A DNA stretch of 64,000 nucleotides from Pomphorhynchus laevis. Lineage: Eukaryota > Acanthocephala > Palaeacanthocephala > Echinorhynchida > Pomphorhynchidae. Location of the stretch: assembly GCA_012934845.2 (NCBI GenBank), contig WNNJ02003049.1, positions 1-64,000 of the forward strand, written 5' to 3'. Below, piece after piece: positions 12,571 through 25,300 of the stretch. The notes below the pieces were generated by a model. It did not search any database. It had not been told where the DNA came from and saw nothing but the letters and a program-made list of their open reading frames with translations. Numbering within the stretch: position 1 is the stretch's first letter; each line of letters begins with the position of its first letter. The translations under genes and the position numbers were made by a program.

Positions 12571-15195
12571 CCGTACAATCATTGTTCGAACAAGCAATTA
12601 TATTGTTCGAACAACCAAGATCAAACACAGATAGCATAGCTGCTTTAATGGAGAGAAGTAGTTATTGTGATAGATTTGTTGTACTCGGTGATTTCAACAT
12701 GCCATCTGTCAATTGGGTTAATTACACTTCCAATGACTCGGATGTCGAGAGTTTGAAGCTACTTGGCTTAATAAACAGCTTGGCTCTTAAGCAACATGTC
12801 AGTCAGAGTACAAGATTTTCACAGGATTCACATTCACTTTTGGATTTATGCCTTACTGTACCATATGACATTCTTGATAGATTAAGCTATCTGGACCCAA
12901 TAGGTCATTCAGATCATGTGATCATTTCGATTGGTCTGAGCGATGTCTACTCACATGGAGTAAATCCGACGTCGTCTGTAAACCCATTCAGAACTGACTT
13001 TGCTCTAGTAAATAAATATCTCGTTGGGGTAAAGTGGTTGGATGCTTTTGATGTTGGCATCGAATATTCATGGCAGTTTTTCAGGATACTCTGTACCACC
13101 TCCTTAATCGTTTCTCACCTCTTCAGAGTAAACACTGTTTGACATCGATCTCACCGCCTTGGTTTAATAGCGACATAAAACATGCTTTAAAGATGAGACG
13201 TAAGGCCTTTAATAACTATCGTAAAGACAGAGCTAATTTCAGCACTTATAAGAAATGGCGAAACCTCGTTACGTCCATGAAGCGAACTGGTAGGCGATCT
13301 TTCGAAAATCAGCTAAGTATAAACTGTCACCGTGATCCCCGCTCTTTCTTTAGGTATATGACTGCTAAGCATACGCGCTGTAAACCTATAAATTGTATTC
13401 AACGTGACGATGGGAAGTTCATAACTGATTCTTTGCAGATATCAAATATGTTTAGAAATCATTTCCATTCTTTGAATCTTGACCATAAGGATGTGACAAT
13501 GGGTGATCCGTGTACATTTGAATCGCCCGGAGATGACACCAGCGACTTCTTCAGATGTGATGACGTTCTCCAAGAGCTTCGGAAACTTAAATGCAAAGCA
13601 GGTGCGGGTCCAGATGGCTTACCGCCAGTATATCTGCGCAACATCGCTGACATAATATGTCATCCGCTTTACAATATTTTCTCTGCGTCTGTTGCTTTTG
13701 GCGTTGTTCCTTCTGATTGGCAGAATTCCATCATCTGTCCTATTTATAAGAAAGGGGATAGTTCGTCCATTGACAATTATAGGCCTATTAGTCTCACTTG
13801 CGTGTGTTGTCGTGTGCTAGAAAGATTGATTAAGCGACGAATAATAGAATTTCTAAATAGATTTCAAATTTTGAACCCAGCACAGCATGGCTTCCGAAAA
13901 TGTTATTCCACGACTACTAATCTTGTACACGCACGTGAAAATTGGTATCACTATTATGATCAAGGCATACCAGTTGATGTCATTTTCTTTGATTTCTCAA
14001 AAGCGTTCGACTCAGTTAATCACACGCGTCTTATTGAGAAGTTGGAGCACATTCATCTTGATAAGAGGATCATAAACTGGATTCGTGTATTCCTTTCCAA
14101 TGAACAAAGTGTCGTACGAGTAAATAAGTCGCTGTCGAGTCCATTTCCAGTGTTGTTAGGTGTTCCACAGGGAAGTGTATTGGGTCCCATCTTATTCAGT
14201 CTTTATATCAACGATTTGATACCAAATATTAGTTCATTCAGTTTATTATATGCAGATGATCTTAAAGTTTGGCGACCTATTATTTCCGATCTTGACAAAC
14301 AGCATTTACAAAGCGACGTCGACGTTATATCCAATTGGTCTATACGAAATCACTTGAGGATCAATTCCGCTAAATGTACATGTATGCGTATATCATGAAG
14401 ATCATGTGATCATCTTGGAGGTGAGTACCAGTTTGGTTCAATTAGTATCGAAAGAACCAACTCATATAAAGATTTGGGAGTTTGGGTTTGTGCTGACTTA
14501 TCCACTCGAAAGCATTCAGACTACGTGTGTTGCATCACAAAACGCTTAATAGGACATACTCGTCGAGCTCTGATAGGCATAGATCCGTTATGTTACCATA
14601 CCTTAGCAAATGCGTTTTTCTTGAGCCATATCTTATACGCATCGCCAGCTTGTTATCCCGAAACTACTTATGAGCGTCGTGCATTAGAGAAAGTGTTCAG
14701 ATCAACAACTAAATTAGTCTCAGGGCTGCATATTTATGGCTACGGGAAACGCCTCCAGATATTAAATATGCCTTGTCTGCGATATATCCGTGACAAGCGA
14801 GATCTCTCTCTTGTTTGGAAAATTCTGCATACTAAAGATCATCCACTGTCACATCTACTGCAACTGAGAGATCAACCTTCTCTTCGCGGACACCTCCTGA
14901 TGCTGAAAACACAAAGGTACATGCATGCAGTTTCCTGCTTTGCCAAACGAGTCGTACGATCTTGGAATTCGCTTCAGAGTGCGACCGTTTTGTCGTCTAC
15001 TGCTTCAAGTTTTTGCGCCCTACTGGATGATGACCCTTCCTTCTCAAGACAACGGTGGGATGTTTAGTAGTTTATCTGATGATGGAGGGACAAAACGACT
15101 CTTATTCTTTTTATTCTTTTTATTTCGTGAAGCAACTTGTAAAGAGCCTCGGCTCAATTCGTTGTCAATTAATAATAATAATATTTTCCAAAGCT
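12571..15195 (+). mobile_element. LINE-C (CR1-like), 5'-truncated but almost intact ORF2
   Basis: The best preserved LINE here. 12,582-13,142 is the C-terminal half of an AP-like endonuclease: VVLGDFNMPSVNW (catalytic Asp/Asn), SLLDLCLT, and GHSDHVIIS (the SDH motif). 13,070-14,398 is the RT: linker PPWFNSDIKHALKMRRKAF, motif 1 GPDGLPPVYLRN, NYRPISLT, AQHGFRKCYST, FFDFSKAFDSVNH (motif A), LLGVPQGSVLGPILFSLYIN, and LLYADDLKVW (the catalytic YADD). 14,474-15,067 is the thumb/C-terminus, ending near RSWNSLQ. A frame change separates endonuclease from RT in the 13,070-13,142 overlap, and one TGA at 14,396 splits off the C-terminus; otherwise it is open. The 3' end is AATAATAATAATA at about 15,171-15,183. 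The 5' end begins within a 21-bp duplicated TTGTTCGAACAA palindrome. Confidence 0.9.
12582..12614 (+). repeat. Two copies of the palindrome TTGTTCGAACAA, 21 bp apart
   Basis: 12,582-12,593 and 12,603-12,614 are identical perfect 12-bp palindromes in a 21-bp direct repeat at the 5' edge of the LINE-C reading frame, where they encode a repeated L-F-E-Q. Confidence 0.8.
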
Positions 15196-15833
15196 GGTGT
15201 ATGTTCAGACAACAAAGTTGGTGAGCTGAAAGTTTGATCCCTATTTAAGCAACCAACATCACTACATGCATTACATAACCTGTCCGCTTTAAATCAGACA
15301 GTCATTGCAGTTGGCTAAAGAAATATTGCATCCGCAACACATTACTGTATGTAATGAAGACCAAAATTGAAATCCGCTAAAAACAGGAATATATTCATCA
15401 GCATTTATTCAATGTATTAGTTTTCGTTGCCGTTGAAACTCGTTGCGGCAGTTTTCTGAAATTCGTTGATCGATAAAAATAAGCTCGTTGAAGGATCATT
15501 AGACTCGCTGATCGATAAAAATAAGCTCGTTGAAGGCTTATAGAAGCTCGTTGATTGCATGACATTGTATGATATTGTGTATATTATGTTGTATGATATT
15601 TGTATGCATATATTTAAATTTCAAGTATTTATATTGTTATGTTTAAGCTGTTAAATTTTTTTCTTTGAATTAATATTAAATAATATTAAATTGTTCATAT
15701 TTGTTTATCAACGACGTAATTTATTATTTTATTTAATTTTATTTAATTATTATTTTAATAAATTTAATAAATTAAAAATTAATTTTAATTTGATTCTTGA
15801 CGACATCTCATTTTAGATTTCTTACTGAAATAC
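15196..15833. other. AT-rich upstream region of the TM9SF gene with a 42-bp duplication
   Basis: No gene is seen. Two ~42-bp units (TCGTTGATCGATAAAAATAA and TCGCTGATCGATAAAAATAA, each followed by GCTCGTTGAAGG) lie at about 15,462-15,545. The sequence then becomes AT-rich. A TTTTAG at 15,811-15,816, 18 bp before the chosen ATG, could be a splice or trans-splice acceptor; this is only a possibility. Confidence 0.5.
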
Positions 15834-16314
15834 ATGATTATATTAAGTTGGTTCGTGTTAATTGAGACGGTTTCAGCTGTTCAAACAAATTCAGTAAAAT
15901 ATGGTTCGAAATGGTATAACATAAACAATCCAATAAATATATATGGAACCAAATTATCAATGAGGAATTTTCTTAGCAGACCTTTCAGTTCTAATGTATT
16001 ATATTCCTTATTAATTAGTTACTCGAGTAATCTACCGCAAACATTAGGTATACTACCTGCGTTTACATGACATTTGAATTTGTTTTTTTACACAGGAAGC
16101 TTATTAAGTAAAGAGCATTTGTCGAAACTCTCATTCCAGGTAAAAAAATATTAAACCGCTAAAATATTAAATTTATATTAAAACTGAAATTTATGAATTA
16201 GCTGCTTGCTAAAAGAGATTACACGTGCCATATTCTCGTTTATAAATTACATACATCGATGAAACAGTTCAAATTTTTACAAAATTCAATTAAGAAGGAT
16301 GGCCGCGTACATCT
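15834..16314 (+). CDS. TM9SF: TM9SF exons 1-3 (N-terminal luminal part)
   Basis: Exon 1 (15,834-16,047) starts with MIILSWFVLIETVSA, a short hydrophobic signal-like start, and ends SSNLPQTLG. Exon 2 (16,096-16,139) gives SLLSKEHLSKLSFQ. Exon 3 (16,202-16,314) gives LLAKRDYTCHILVY and KQFKFLQNSIKKDG, aligning with the KRxxCHxxL...AI stretch of TM9SF1. The introns are 48 and 62 bp. The exon 1 region is the most diverged part, so the start codon is less certain than the rest. Confidence 0.8.
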
Positions 16315-19300
16315 GTAAGTTAATATATAATCATGTGCATTGCTTTATATTTTGTTCGTTTTAAAATAGTAAATTAATTATTATTATATTATTAAAACAT
16401 ACAAGACTATAGCCATGCAGCTGTTTTGTCTGCTCACGGTAAAACCAATTTTTTGTCAACAAAATCTTAATCCGGAAACGGGATATTGAAATTAGAATCT
16501 GTGCAAAGCCATGCAATTATCGTTTTCTTGATGTGCACTTTATTTGATATGTTGACTGTATTCTCTGGAAGTTTGTTCCAAAGCCTCACTGCTCGATGAT
16601 AAAGGCGATATAGTCTTCCGAGTTTACCGTAATGCAGGGGCCTCACAGTAAGAGAGTGACCTCGTTTAGTAGTTCGCTGGATTCGCTGAATGCAGTCGAC
16701 CGAGAATCCGTCACGTTCGAATAACATATCTCTCAAACAAAATATCAAGACATACTATACCAGTACGAACTGAAGGAACTCCTATATTGCTCAAGCGGTC
16801 TATATAAGACAATTTCTTGATGGAATGACAAGGTCTCGTTAACCTATGGAGGACATTTTAAAGCTCACTCATCTCACCACGTGTACATGGAAATACCGCA
16901 GGGATACAATATTCAGTAATAGGACGAATAAGTGAATTGTATATTATTTTAAGATAGGAAGCCGATGGGTTACAAAAACACCTCCGGACCACTTAGCTAA
17001 GTTTCCTGGTCATTCTGATGATTCTATCCGTGTTTGGGGGACTCTTCAATGACTTGTGCACAAGTATTCCAAAATATACCATATTTTTGGCACATTCTTC
17101 AAATATTATTGCCGATAAATAAGCAATCATAATCATTGTAATGTCGTAGACTCACTAGTAGAGAATAATCTCTGCTCCTAACTGCAGAAATATCCTCGTA
17201 TCTTCCTGACAACCAGCATCAGGAAGTTACAAGTCGTAATAATGACGAAACGTGATTTGTGTTTCATAATCTGATGAATCCCAAATAAGCTATCGCACCA
17301 TATAGCTTTCCTAGCTTCGCTTTTCTCACAACCTTGTTTAACTCGTTCATCCGCAGTCGTATCTTCCCTTCACACTGGAAATCCGCAATCGTTCGTCTCC
17401 TCCTTAAGAAACAATCGCTCGACCCCTTTCTTTCTTCAAAATATCACCCAATTTCACTACTCTCTACTCTTTCTTAGCTCTCAAAACGCCTCATCGTAAT
17501 ACAGACCAACGCTTATCTCTCCTCATCCAATCCGTATCCTCCTTTCCAATCCACTTTTTGCTCTAATCACTCCACAGAAATCGTATGCATGAAAGTTTAC
17601 AACGACTTACTAATTTCTCGAGACAAGGCTCAATATAGTGTTCTCATATCCCTCTACCTCTCATCCGCCTTTGATATTGTCGACCACTCCGTCCTCCTTT
17701 CTCGCCTTCGTTATGATTACGGCTTTTCTTCTTCCTCCGTAGCATGGTTTGCCTCATATCTATCCGACCTTTCCTTTTGCGTCTGTTCTAATTCATCATC
17801 CTCACTTCCCATCCCTATTTATTGCGGGGTCCCACAAGTTTCAGTCCTAGGTGCCCTGCTTTTCTATCTCCTGCGTGGCAATCTCTCTCCGTTTATCAAA
17901 CCTTACTGTCCTCATGTCCTCGCCCAACAAAACCTCACCTGCCGATCCCCTGCCTACTCACATATTAAAATCTATATGCTCATCGATATCCCCATTTCTC
18001 ACAACCTTGTTTAACTCGTCCATTTGCAGTCGTATCTTCCCTTCGCACTGGAAATCCGCAATCGTTCGTCCCATCCTTAAGAAACAATCGCTCGACCCCT
18101 CCTTTCCTTCTAGCTATCGCCATATTTCACTACTCCCTACTCTTTCTAAGCTCTTAGAACGCCTCATCTTAATACAAATCAACGCTTATCTCTCCTTATC
18201 CAATCTGTACCCTCCTTTCCAATCCGCTTTCCGCTCTAATCACTAGACATAAATCGCATGCATAATAGTGTCCAACGACTTACTAATTTCTCGATACAAG
18301 GCTCTAAATAGTCTTCTCATCTCCCTCGACCTCTCCTCCGCATTCGACATTTTCGACCACTCCGTCCTCCTTTCTCGCCTTTGTTATGATTACGGCTTTT
18401 CTTCCTCCTCCGTAGCATGGTTCGCCTCATATCTATCCGACCGTTCCTTTCGCGTCTGTTCTAATTCATCATCCTTCCCTCCCATCCTTTTTTTTGCAGG
18501 GTTCCACAAGGTTCAGTCCTAGGTCCCCTGCTTTTCTCTCTGCTGCTTGGCGATCTCTCTCCGTTTATCAAACCTTACTCCTTTAACGTAATGCAATACG
18601 CCGATGACATCCTCATCTATGCACATGTACCCGCACATCGCATACACGATATCGGCATTTCTGCCTCCAACTGTCTTTATTCTATCTACAAGCGTCTCTC
18701 CAATCTCCATCTCGTTCTAAACCCCGAAACGTTCAAAATAATGTGGATCCTCCCACGTAAACCAAACATATCTCCTCCCACTGTATATTTTGCTTAATCG
18801 AACATCCCATAGTCCACAATCCCACTTTCTTAGGCTTCCATTTCGATGATCACCTTTCCCTTAAACCCTTCGTCCGTGACAAGGTCCGCTCATCTAACTT
18901 AATTCTCCGTGACATCCGCCGTATCCGCCCCCTTATCGACTTCCGTTCTTGTATGTCTCTTCTTTCATCGCTTCTTTTCCCTAAAATCGATTACTGCCTT
19001 AGCCTTTTCGCCAATTCTCCAAAATCCATCATCCTACCCCTACAACGAATAATCAACACTGCCGTTCGAGTGCTCTTTCGTCTCCGTCGCTTCGACCACA
19101 CATCCACATATTTTGCCTATCTCTCCTGACCCACCATCCACATCCGCATCAAACTCCGCCTTCTTCTCGTTACTTTTCGTCTCATCGCTGTCAGGTCCCC
19201 ATCGTTCATCAACCTTACTTTCTTAGACGATACTCGCTCCACTTCGCTGTCTCTTCGTTCCTGTTATACCCTCTTACTCCACGTTCCTAATTACTCCAAC

Positions 19301-22300
19301 AACTACGGTCTCCGATCCTTCCTCGTCGCCGCCTCACTCGCCTGGAATCAACTCCCTCTCGACGTCCGCCGCGCCCCCTCCTTTATCACATTCAAACACC
19401 TCCTCCGTTCACACCTTTTCGACACCTGATTTACAGTTTTGTTTTGTTGTGGTAATGTAAGCGTGCGCTGGCACGCATTTGTCACGGTAAAATAAATCCT
19501 TTTTTACTCCTTTATCGTCAGGCAATACGCGGATGGCATCCTCATCTTTGTTCATGCACCCGCACATCGCATACATGATATCGGCATTCCTGCATCCAAC
19601 TGTATTTCTTCTATCTACAAACGTCTATCCAATCTCCATCTCGTTCTAAACCCTGGCAAGTCCAAAATAATGTGGATCCTCCCTCGTATATTAAATATAT
19701 CTCCTCCTACTGTATATTTTGCCTCATCGATCATCCCCATAGTACACAATCTTACTTTCTTGGGCTTCTATTTTGATGATTACCTTTCCCTTAACACCCT
19801 CGTCCGTGACAATGTCCGCTTGTCTTACTTAATTCTCCGTGACATCCGCCGTAGCCGCCCCCTTATCGACTTCCTTCTTGTATGTCTCTTCTTTCATCGC
19901 TTTTCTTCCCTAAAATCGATTACTGCCTCAGCATTTTCGCAAATTCTCCAAAATCCATCATCATACCCCTACAACAAACAATTCAACTCCGTTCGAGTGC
20001 TCTTTCGTCTCCGTCGCTTCGACCACACGTCCACATTTTTTCCCAACTCTCCTGTCCCACCATCCACATCCGCATCAAACTCCGCCTTCTTCTCGTAACT
20101 TTTCGTCTCATCGCTGTCGGCTCCCCATCGTTCATCAACCTTCCTTTCTTAGACGACACTCGCCCCACCTCGCTATCGCTGCGTTCCCGTCATACCCTCT
20201 TACTCCACGTTCCCAATTACTCCAACAACTACGGTCTCCGATCCTTCTTCGTTACCGCCCCACTCGGCTAGAATCAACTCCCTCTCGACGTCCGCTGCTC
20301 TCCCTCTATTATCACATTCAAACATATCCTCCGTTCACACCTTCTCGACACGATTTACATTTTTGTTTTGTTGTGGTCATGTAAGCGTGCGCTAACGCAT
20401 TTGCCACGTTTAAATAAATCTTTGTTTTTGCCCGAAAATTAATCATCGTGTCCAGTTTCGTTTGATTATCCTGACCCATCGTGTACTTCATCGCAATTCT
20501 CCTTCATACCTGCATCTTCCAAATCTCTATGAATCACGTCCAGCTTCTTTATCCTTAAGATCACCTCATCTATTCTCCTTTACACCCCCAAATTATTCTA
20601 CAAATTACCGCCTACGTTCCTTCCCTGTTTGCTCCTCGTTCGTGGCATCCGCTCCCTTCGTACATCCACTCGACATTCTTGTTCATACTATTAAAAATTC
20701 GTCTGCGGAATTATTTTTTTTCAGTTTGATAATTTTTTTGTCATTTTTAGTGGGCTTTGGAGCGCGACGTTGCACACATTCGCCACTCAAGATAAATTTA
20801 TCTCTTTAAAACTCGCATCTATAATTTCAGAAAATAAATAAAGAAGTTAAAAAGTTTAATTTTATTTTAAATTATTATTTTTTAATTTGAACTTTAAAAT
20901 TTATCTAAGACTATAAAAAACCTACTCGTGTTAATGTGGTAAACACTCTATTCTAATTAATTAATCTTGTTACTTTGAATTTCCGATCTTAATCAAATTA
21001 AGCCAAAGTGGTCGGCTAATGATTTAAGGGTACCGCGGAAACCCTTAATGGGCGATGCATGTAAGTTTGTATTCTGAATATTTTATACACCTACAAAGAT
21101 CTCTGAAAAAATTTCATTTTTTATTTTACTGCGCAACCATGACTAAAAAATTTTCCATAACTAATGAACTAGGGTGTTCTCTGCAAACGACGAGTGTGCC
21201 CAGAACCCGGTACATCCAAAAAGTTAACGAGGGTTTAGCAACTCAAATAAGGAGAAAGAATCCAATTGTTCCACTTCGGATAGGAAAATCTGTTGATAGG
21301 TGGAGCTGTTGATAGATGGCGAGAATATTTCGAATGTATTTATATCGAAGAATTTCCGCATCTTTCCACACAAAGTGATCTCCAGTAGCTGAACCTGATA
21401 TCGAATTACAGATGCTGAGGTCCGTTGTGCATTTAAGTTGATAAAGACACGCAAAGCAACATGCCCCGACGACATTGCAGTCGATCTCTGGAAGTGTACG
21501 CTATAGTCACCTGTGGCATGGCTAGCAGATTTCTTCAACGCTATTGTTAGTGGACAGACAGTGCCCGAGGACTAGCAACGAAGCTCAACGATCCCGATTT
21601 TTAAAAGGAAGAGTAATCCAGCGAAGTGTAGTTCCTATCGCTCTATACGTCTACCTTCACACATTATGAAGCTCTTTGAGAGGATTGTAGAGAAACGTAT
21701 TCGATCAATCGCAAAGATAACCGTTAATCAAATGAGCTTCGTTTTCGGTAGTGGAACCTCCGATTCGACTTTCGCAGCTAGACAACTCATTGGAAAGCAT
21801 ACCGATAAAAAACAGCCGATCTACATGGCATTCCTAGATCTGGAAAATGCATTTGACGGGATACCTCGTGAGCTCATATGGCATGCGCTGCACTTTTACG
21901 GTGTTCCGGAGGAACTCGTAACCTGGGTTCGTCTGCTATATAAAAACTCGCTTACGCCTGTCGTAGCAGCAGCAGGAACTTCTAGCGATTTTAGAATAAC
22001 GGTTGGGGCTAACCAAGGATTGCCACTATCACCATTTTTGTTTGTTCTGGTTTGGATGCAACTACACATGATATTCAGAGCCAGGTACAATGGACATTAT
22101 TATATACCGACGATCTCCTCCTCGCTTCCAAAAGTAGAGATGACTTGATATGTCAAGTCAATACCTGGAATTCTCGGCTGGAGAAATTTGTGTTGAGATT
22201 GAATATCTCCAACACAGAGTTTCTCTGTACTGACCCAGGACATAATGAATCAATTCTCGTTAGTGGCCAGCTCCTTCAAAAGGTATCTCGTTTTAGATAC

Positions 22301-25300
22301 CTGGGATCGAACCTATCAGCAGATGGAGACCACTTTCCTGACGTGAACTCTCGGGTCTATATAGCGTGGTCGAAGTTGAGTTGGCAACAGGGGTTCTCCT
22401 CGATAAAAGAATTCCCTCGAGTCTCAAGCGACATTATTATAAAACCGTAATCCGAACTGTCACTTTATACAAAGCTAAATCCACATTCAGGTGACTATAC
22501 CAGGAGATCGTCGATTAAACACGATGGAAACGAAGATGCTGCGATGGACAATAGGTCTAACACTTCGCGATCGGGTGTCTAACGATAAAATTCACAAGGC
22601 TTTTGAAGTAGTGCTGATATTAGAAAAGGTAAGGGAAACGAGACTCAAATGGTACGGCCATGTTTTAAGGTCTCCAGCGGAAACTTCCATTCGTGCATCC
22701 TTTGAACTTCACGTTCCAGGTTATCGTCCCTGCGGAATATCAAAGCGTCGTTGGTTAGACTCGATCAACAAAGATCTGACATATTTGCAGATTCCAGGAA
22801 ACACGGTATACCAACGTAAGGAATAGATGAAACTGGTCATGGTATCAGACCTGCCAAGAAGGACAAATGCTGGAGAAGATTATATATAAGCCATATGAAA
22901 TATTGATATCAAAAATTTCTTGCAAAGCAAATAGAAACTATATTATATTTTTAGAAAAAAATATACTTTGGAATTAATTGCCAAAAAAATATTTTATGAT
23001 TTAAAGTACAATTTAAAAATATAGTATGCTTTCATGTTATAATTAAAAATAGTTTACCGAAACTCAATACATTAAAATTAAGTTATAAACTATTTACTAG
23101 AACTAAATTAATTTAAAATAATTAACTAAAATAATTTAAGTTCGCATATTTACTTTATGCTGGTATTTTAGAACTGTCGATGATATCGATGCTATATCTT
23201 TCGACTATTCGTCAGGTAAACCTATCCCTAAAATGGGATTTGCAATAGGAACTACTGAGCACAATAAGGTTTGCTACCATTTTCAAAATTAAAATCAGCG
23301 TATTTTTGAATAAATTTTAGATATCAGTATACAATCATATCAAATTAAAATTTATCTATTCGAAGAACCCAGAGATGTTACAAAGATTTTCGTTATTTAT
23401 ACATTTATTTTTTAATTTAGATCGTTATTGAGGATTTTGAGCTTAATTGTTGAACCATCCTTGCTGAATATAATGATTAACGATAAGGACAGTGAATGCA
23501 AAATTCTTAGCAAAACAGACATTAATCTGTCAACTCCAAGTGGTATAATATTTAATATGTTGTAATTATAACATGTAATGAGCGATATGTTTACTAGTGA
23601 ACAAATACAAGTTATCTATGTGTAAGGAAGTTATATTTCAGAAAATTATATTTCTGAAACTCTCAGGTACTTTATTGAAGACATTGCTTAAAAGAAGTGT
23701 CTTGACAACAAGATTCAGGTATTAGTGTCCATCGACCCTTGAAAACAAAGTTAAACACATACTTAACCCTGGGTAAAGAAAAATGTACAGATGCTCTGAG
23801 TTCTGGGTTTTAGGTTCATACAGTTTTTCTTGATTTTTCGAAAGCATTTGATAGGGTGCCACGTGACGGCATAGTCTCCTTACTGTATCACTATGGACTC
23901 CATTCGTTTATTTGTGAGTGGTCAGGCAATTTCTATCGAATAGATCTTTCAGAATTTGTGTAGGAGATGTGCTTTTAGATTCCGTGAATGTTAATTCTGT
24001 AGTGAGCAAGGATTATTCCTTGCCGGCTGCTCTACAATTTTATGAATGATTTGCTACTCCGTTTATCATACTCTCATCTAGCTTTTGCAGACGATCTAAA
24101 GATTTGGTTGATCATTAGAAGTCCTGCTGATCGAGTATCTTTAAAAAATGATCTGTACTCTCTGTTCAATTGTGGCGATTCTACCGGACTACGGCTGAAT
24201 GTTGAAAAATGTGTCCTTATAATAATACAAATTTATTTAATGTGGCAAATGCGTACAAGCTGTACGCTTACAAGTCCACAAACAAAAATGAAAAAGTCAA
24301 GCAGATAAATTGTTTAAATGGGATCGGATTTGTCGTTTGAAGCACGGCAAAGAAGTTGATTGGCGTATATAAATGGGCAGATGATTCCACGATAGAGGAG
24401 CAGCCACAATGAAGGAGCGGAGTCCAAAGGAGGTAAAGTAGTTTGGAACATGTAAAAGATGGGAATTACAGGAACGCAAGGAACAGTAAACAGAACGAGA
24501 ATTATCAAGAAAAGGAAGGTTGAGAAATGAAGGGGTATGAAAAGTTACAAGGCAGAAAGCAACGATAAGAAGACGAATTCGAACACGACAATAAATTGTA
24601 GGCAAATCGAGAGAAGCAAGATGGTAGGATGTATGATCAAAACAACGAAGACGGAAGAAAATTCGGACGGCTGAGTTGACGATGCGTTGTAGGGGAAGAA
24701 GAGTGGATTTAGGTGAGTTGGAAAATAGACAAAGACAATAATCGAGTCTAGAAGGAGAGAAGATATGAGAGTCATACAAGAAGGGAAATCGATCAATCTA
24801 CGAACTTGACGGAGGTTGCGGAGTATCAAGGTAGATGAGCGTACTTTATCTCTAACGAAAGGTTTAAGTGAAAGTCTGTTGTCAAAATGGAAGCCTAGGA
24901 AAACGAGATTATCAACGATAGGAAGAATTATAGAATTTAATGATAAGGAGGGAGGTTCTAAGCCAAGGCGTCGAGATAGGATCCACATAATTTTAGATTT
25001 ATCAGTATTCAGAGAAAGGCGAAAGGAAGAAAGATGATTGGAAATTGAGACAAGACAGTCGGAAGCAGAAACACTAAGATCGTGAATACGATAAACATGT
25101 GAATTAGCATAGATGAGAATGTCATCAGCATATTGCATAACATGGAAGGTAAATTTATGAGAAATCGAATACAAATCGCCGAAAGAAGAGAGAAAGGCAT
25201 AGGGCCTAATACGGAGCCTTGTGGAACACTGGACGGGATAAACGAAGGATGGAGAGAGAAGAGTTAGAATAGACGCGAAATGTACGGTTTGGTGTATATG

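Noticed and set aside
21055-21538. Small plus- and minus-strand frames upstream of the RTE copy
   Set aside because: No recognised motifs and they overlap each other; left as unassigned intron or element sequence.
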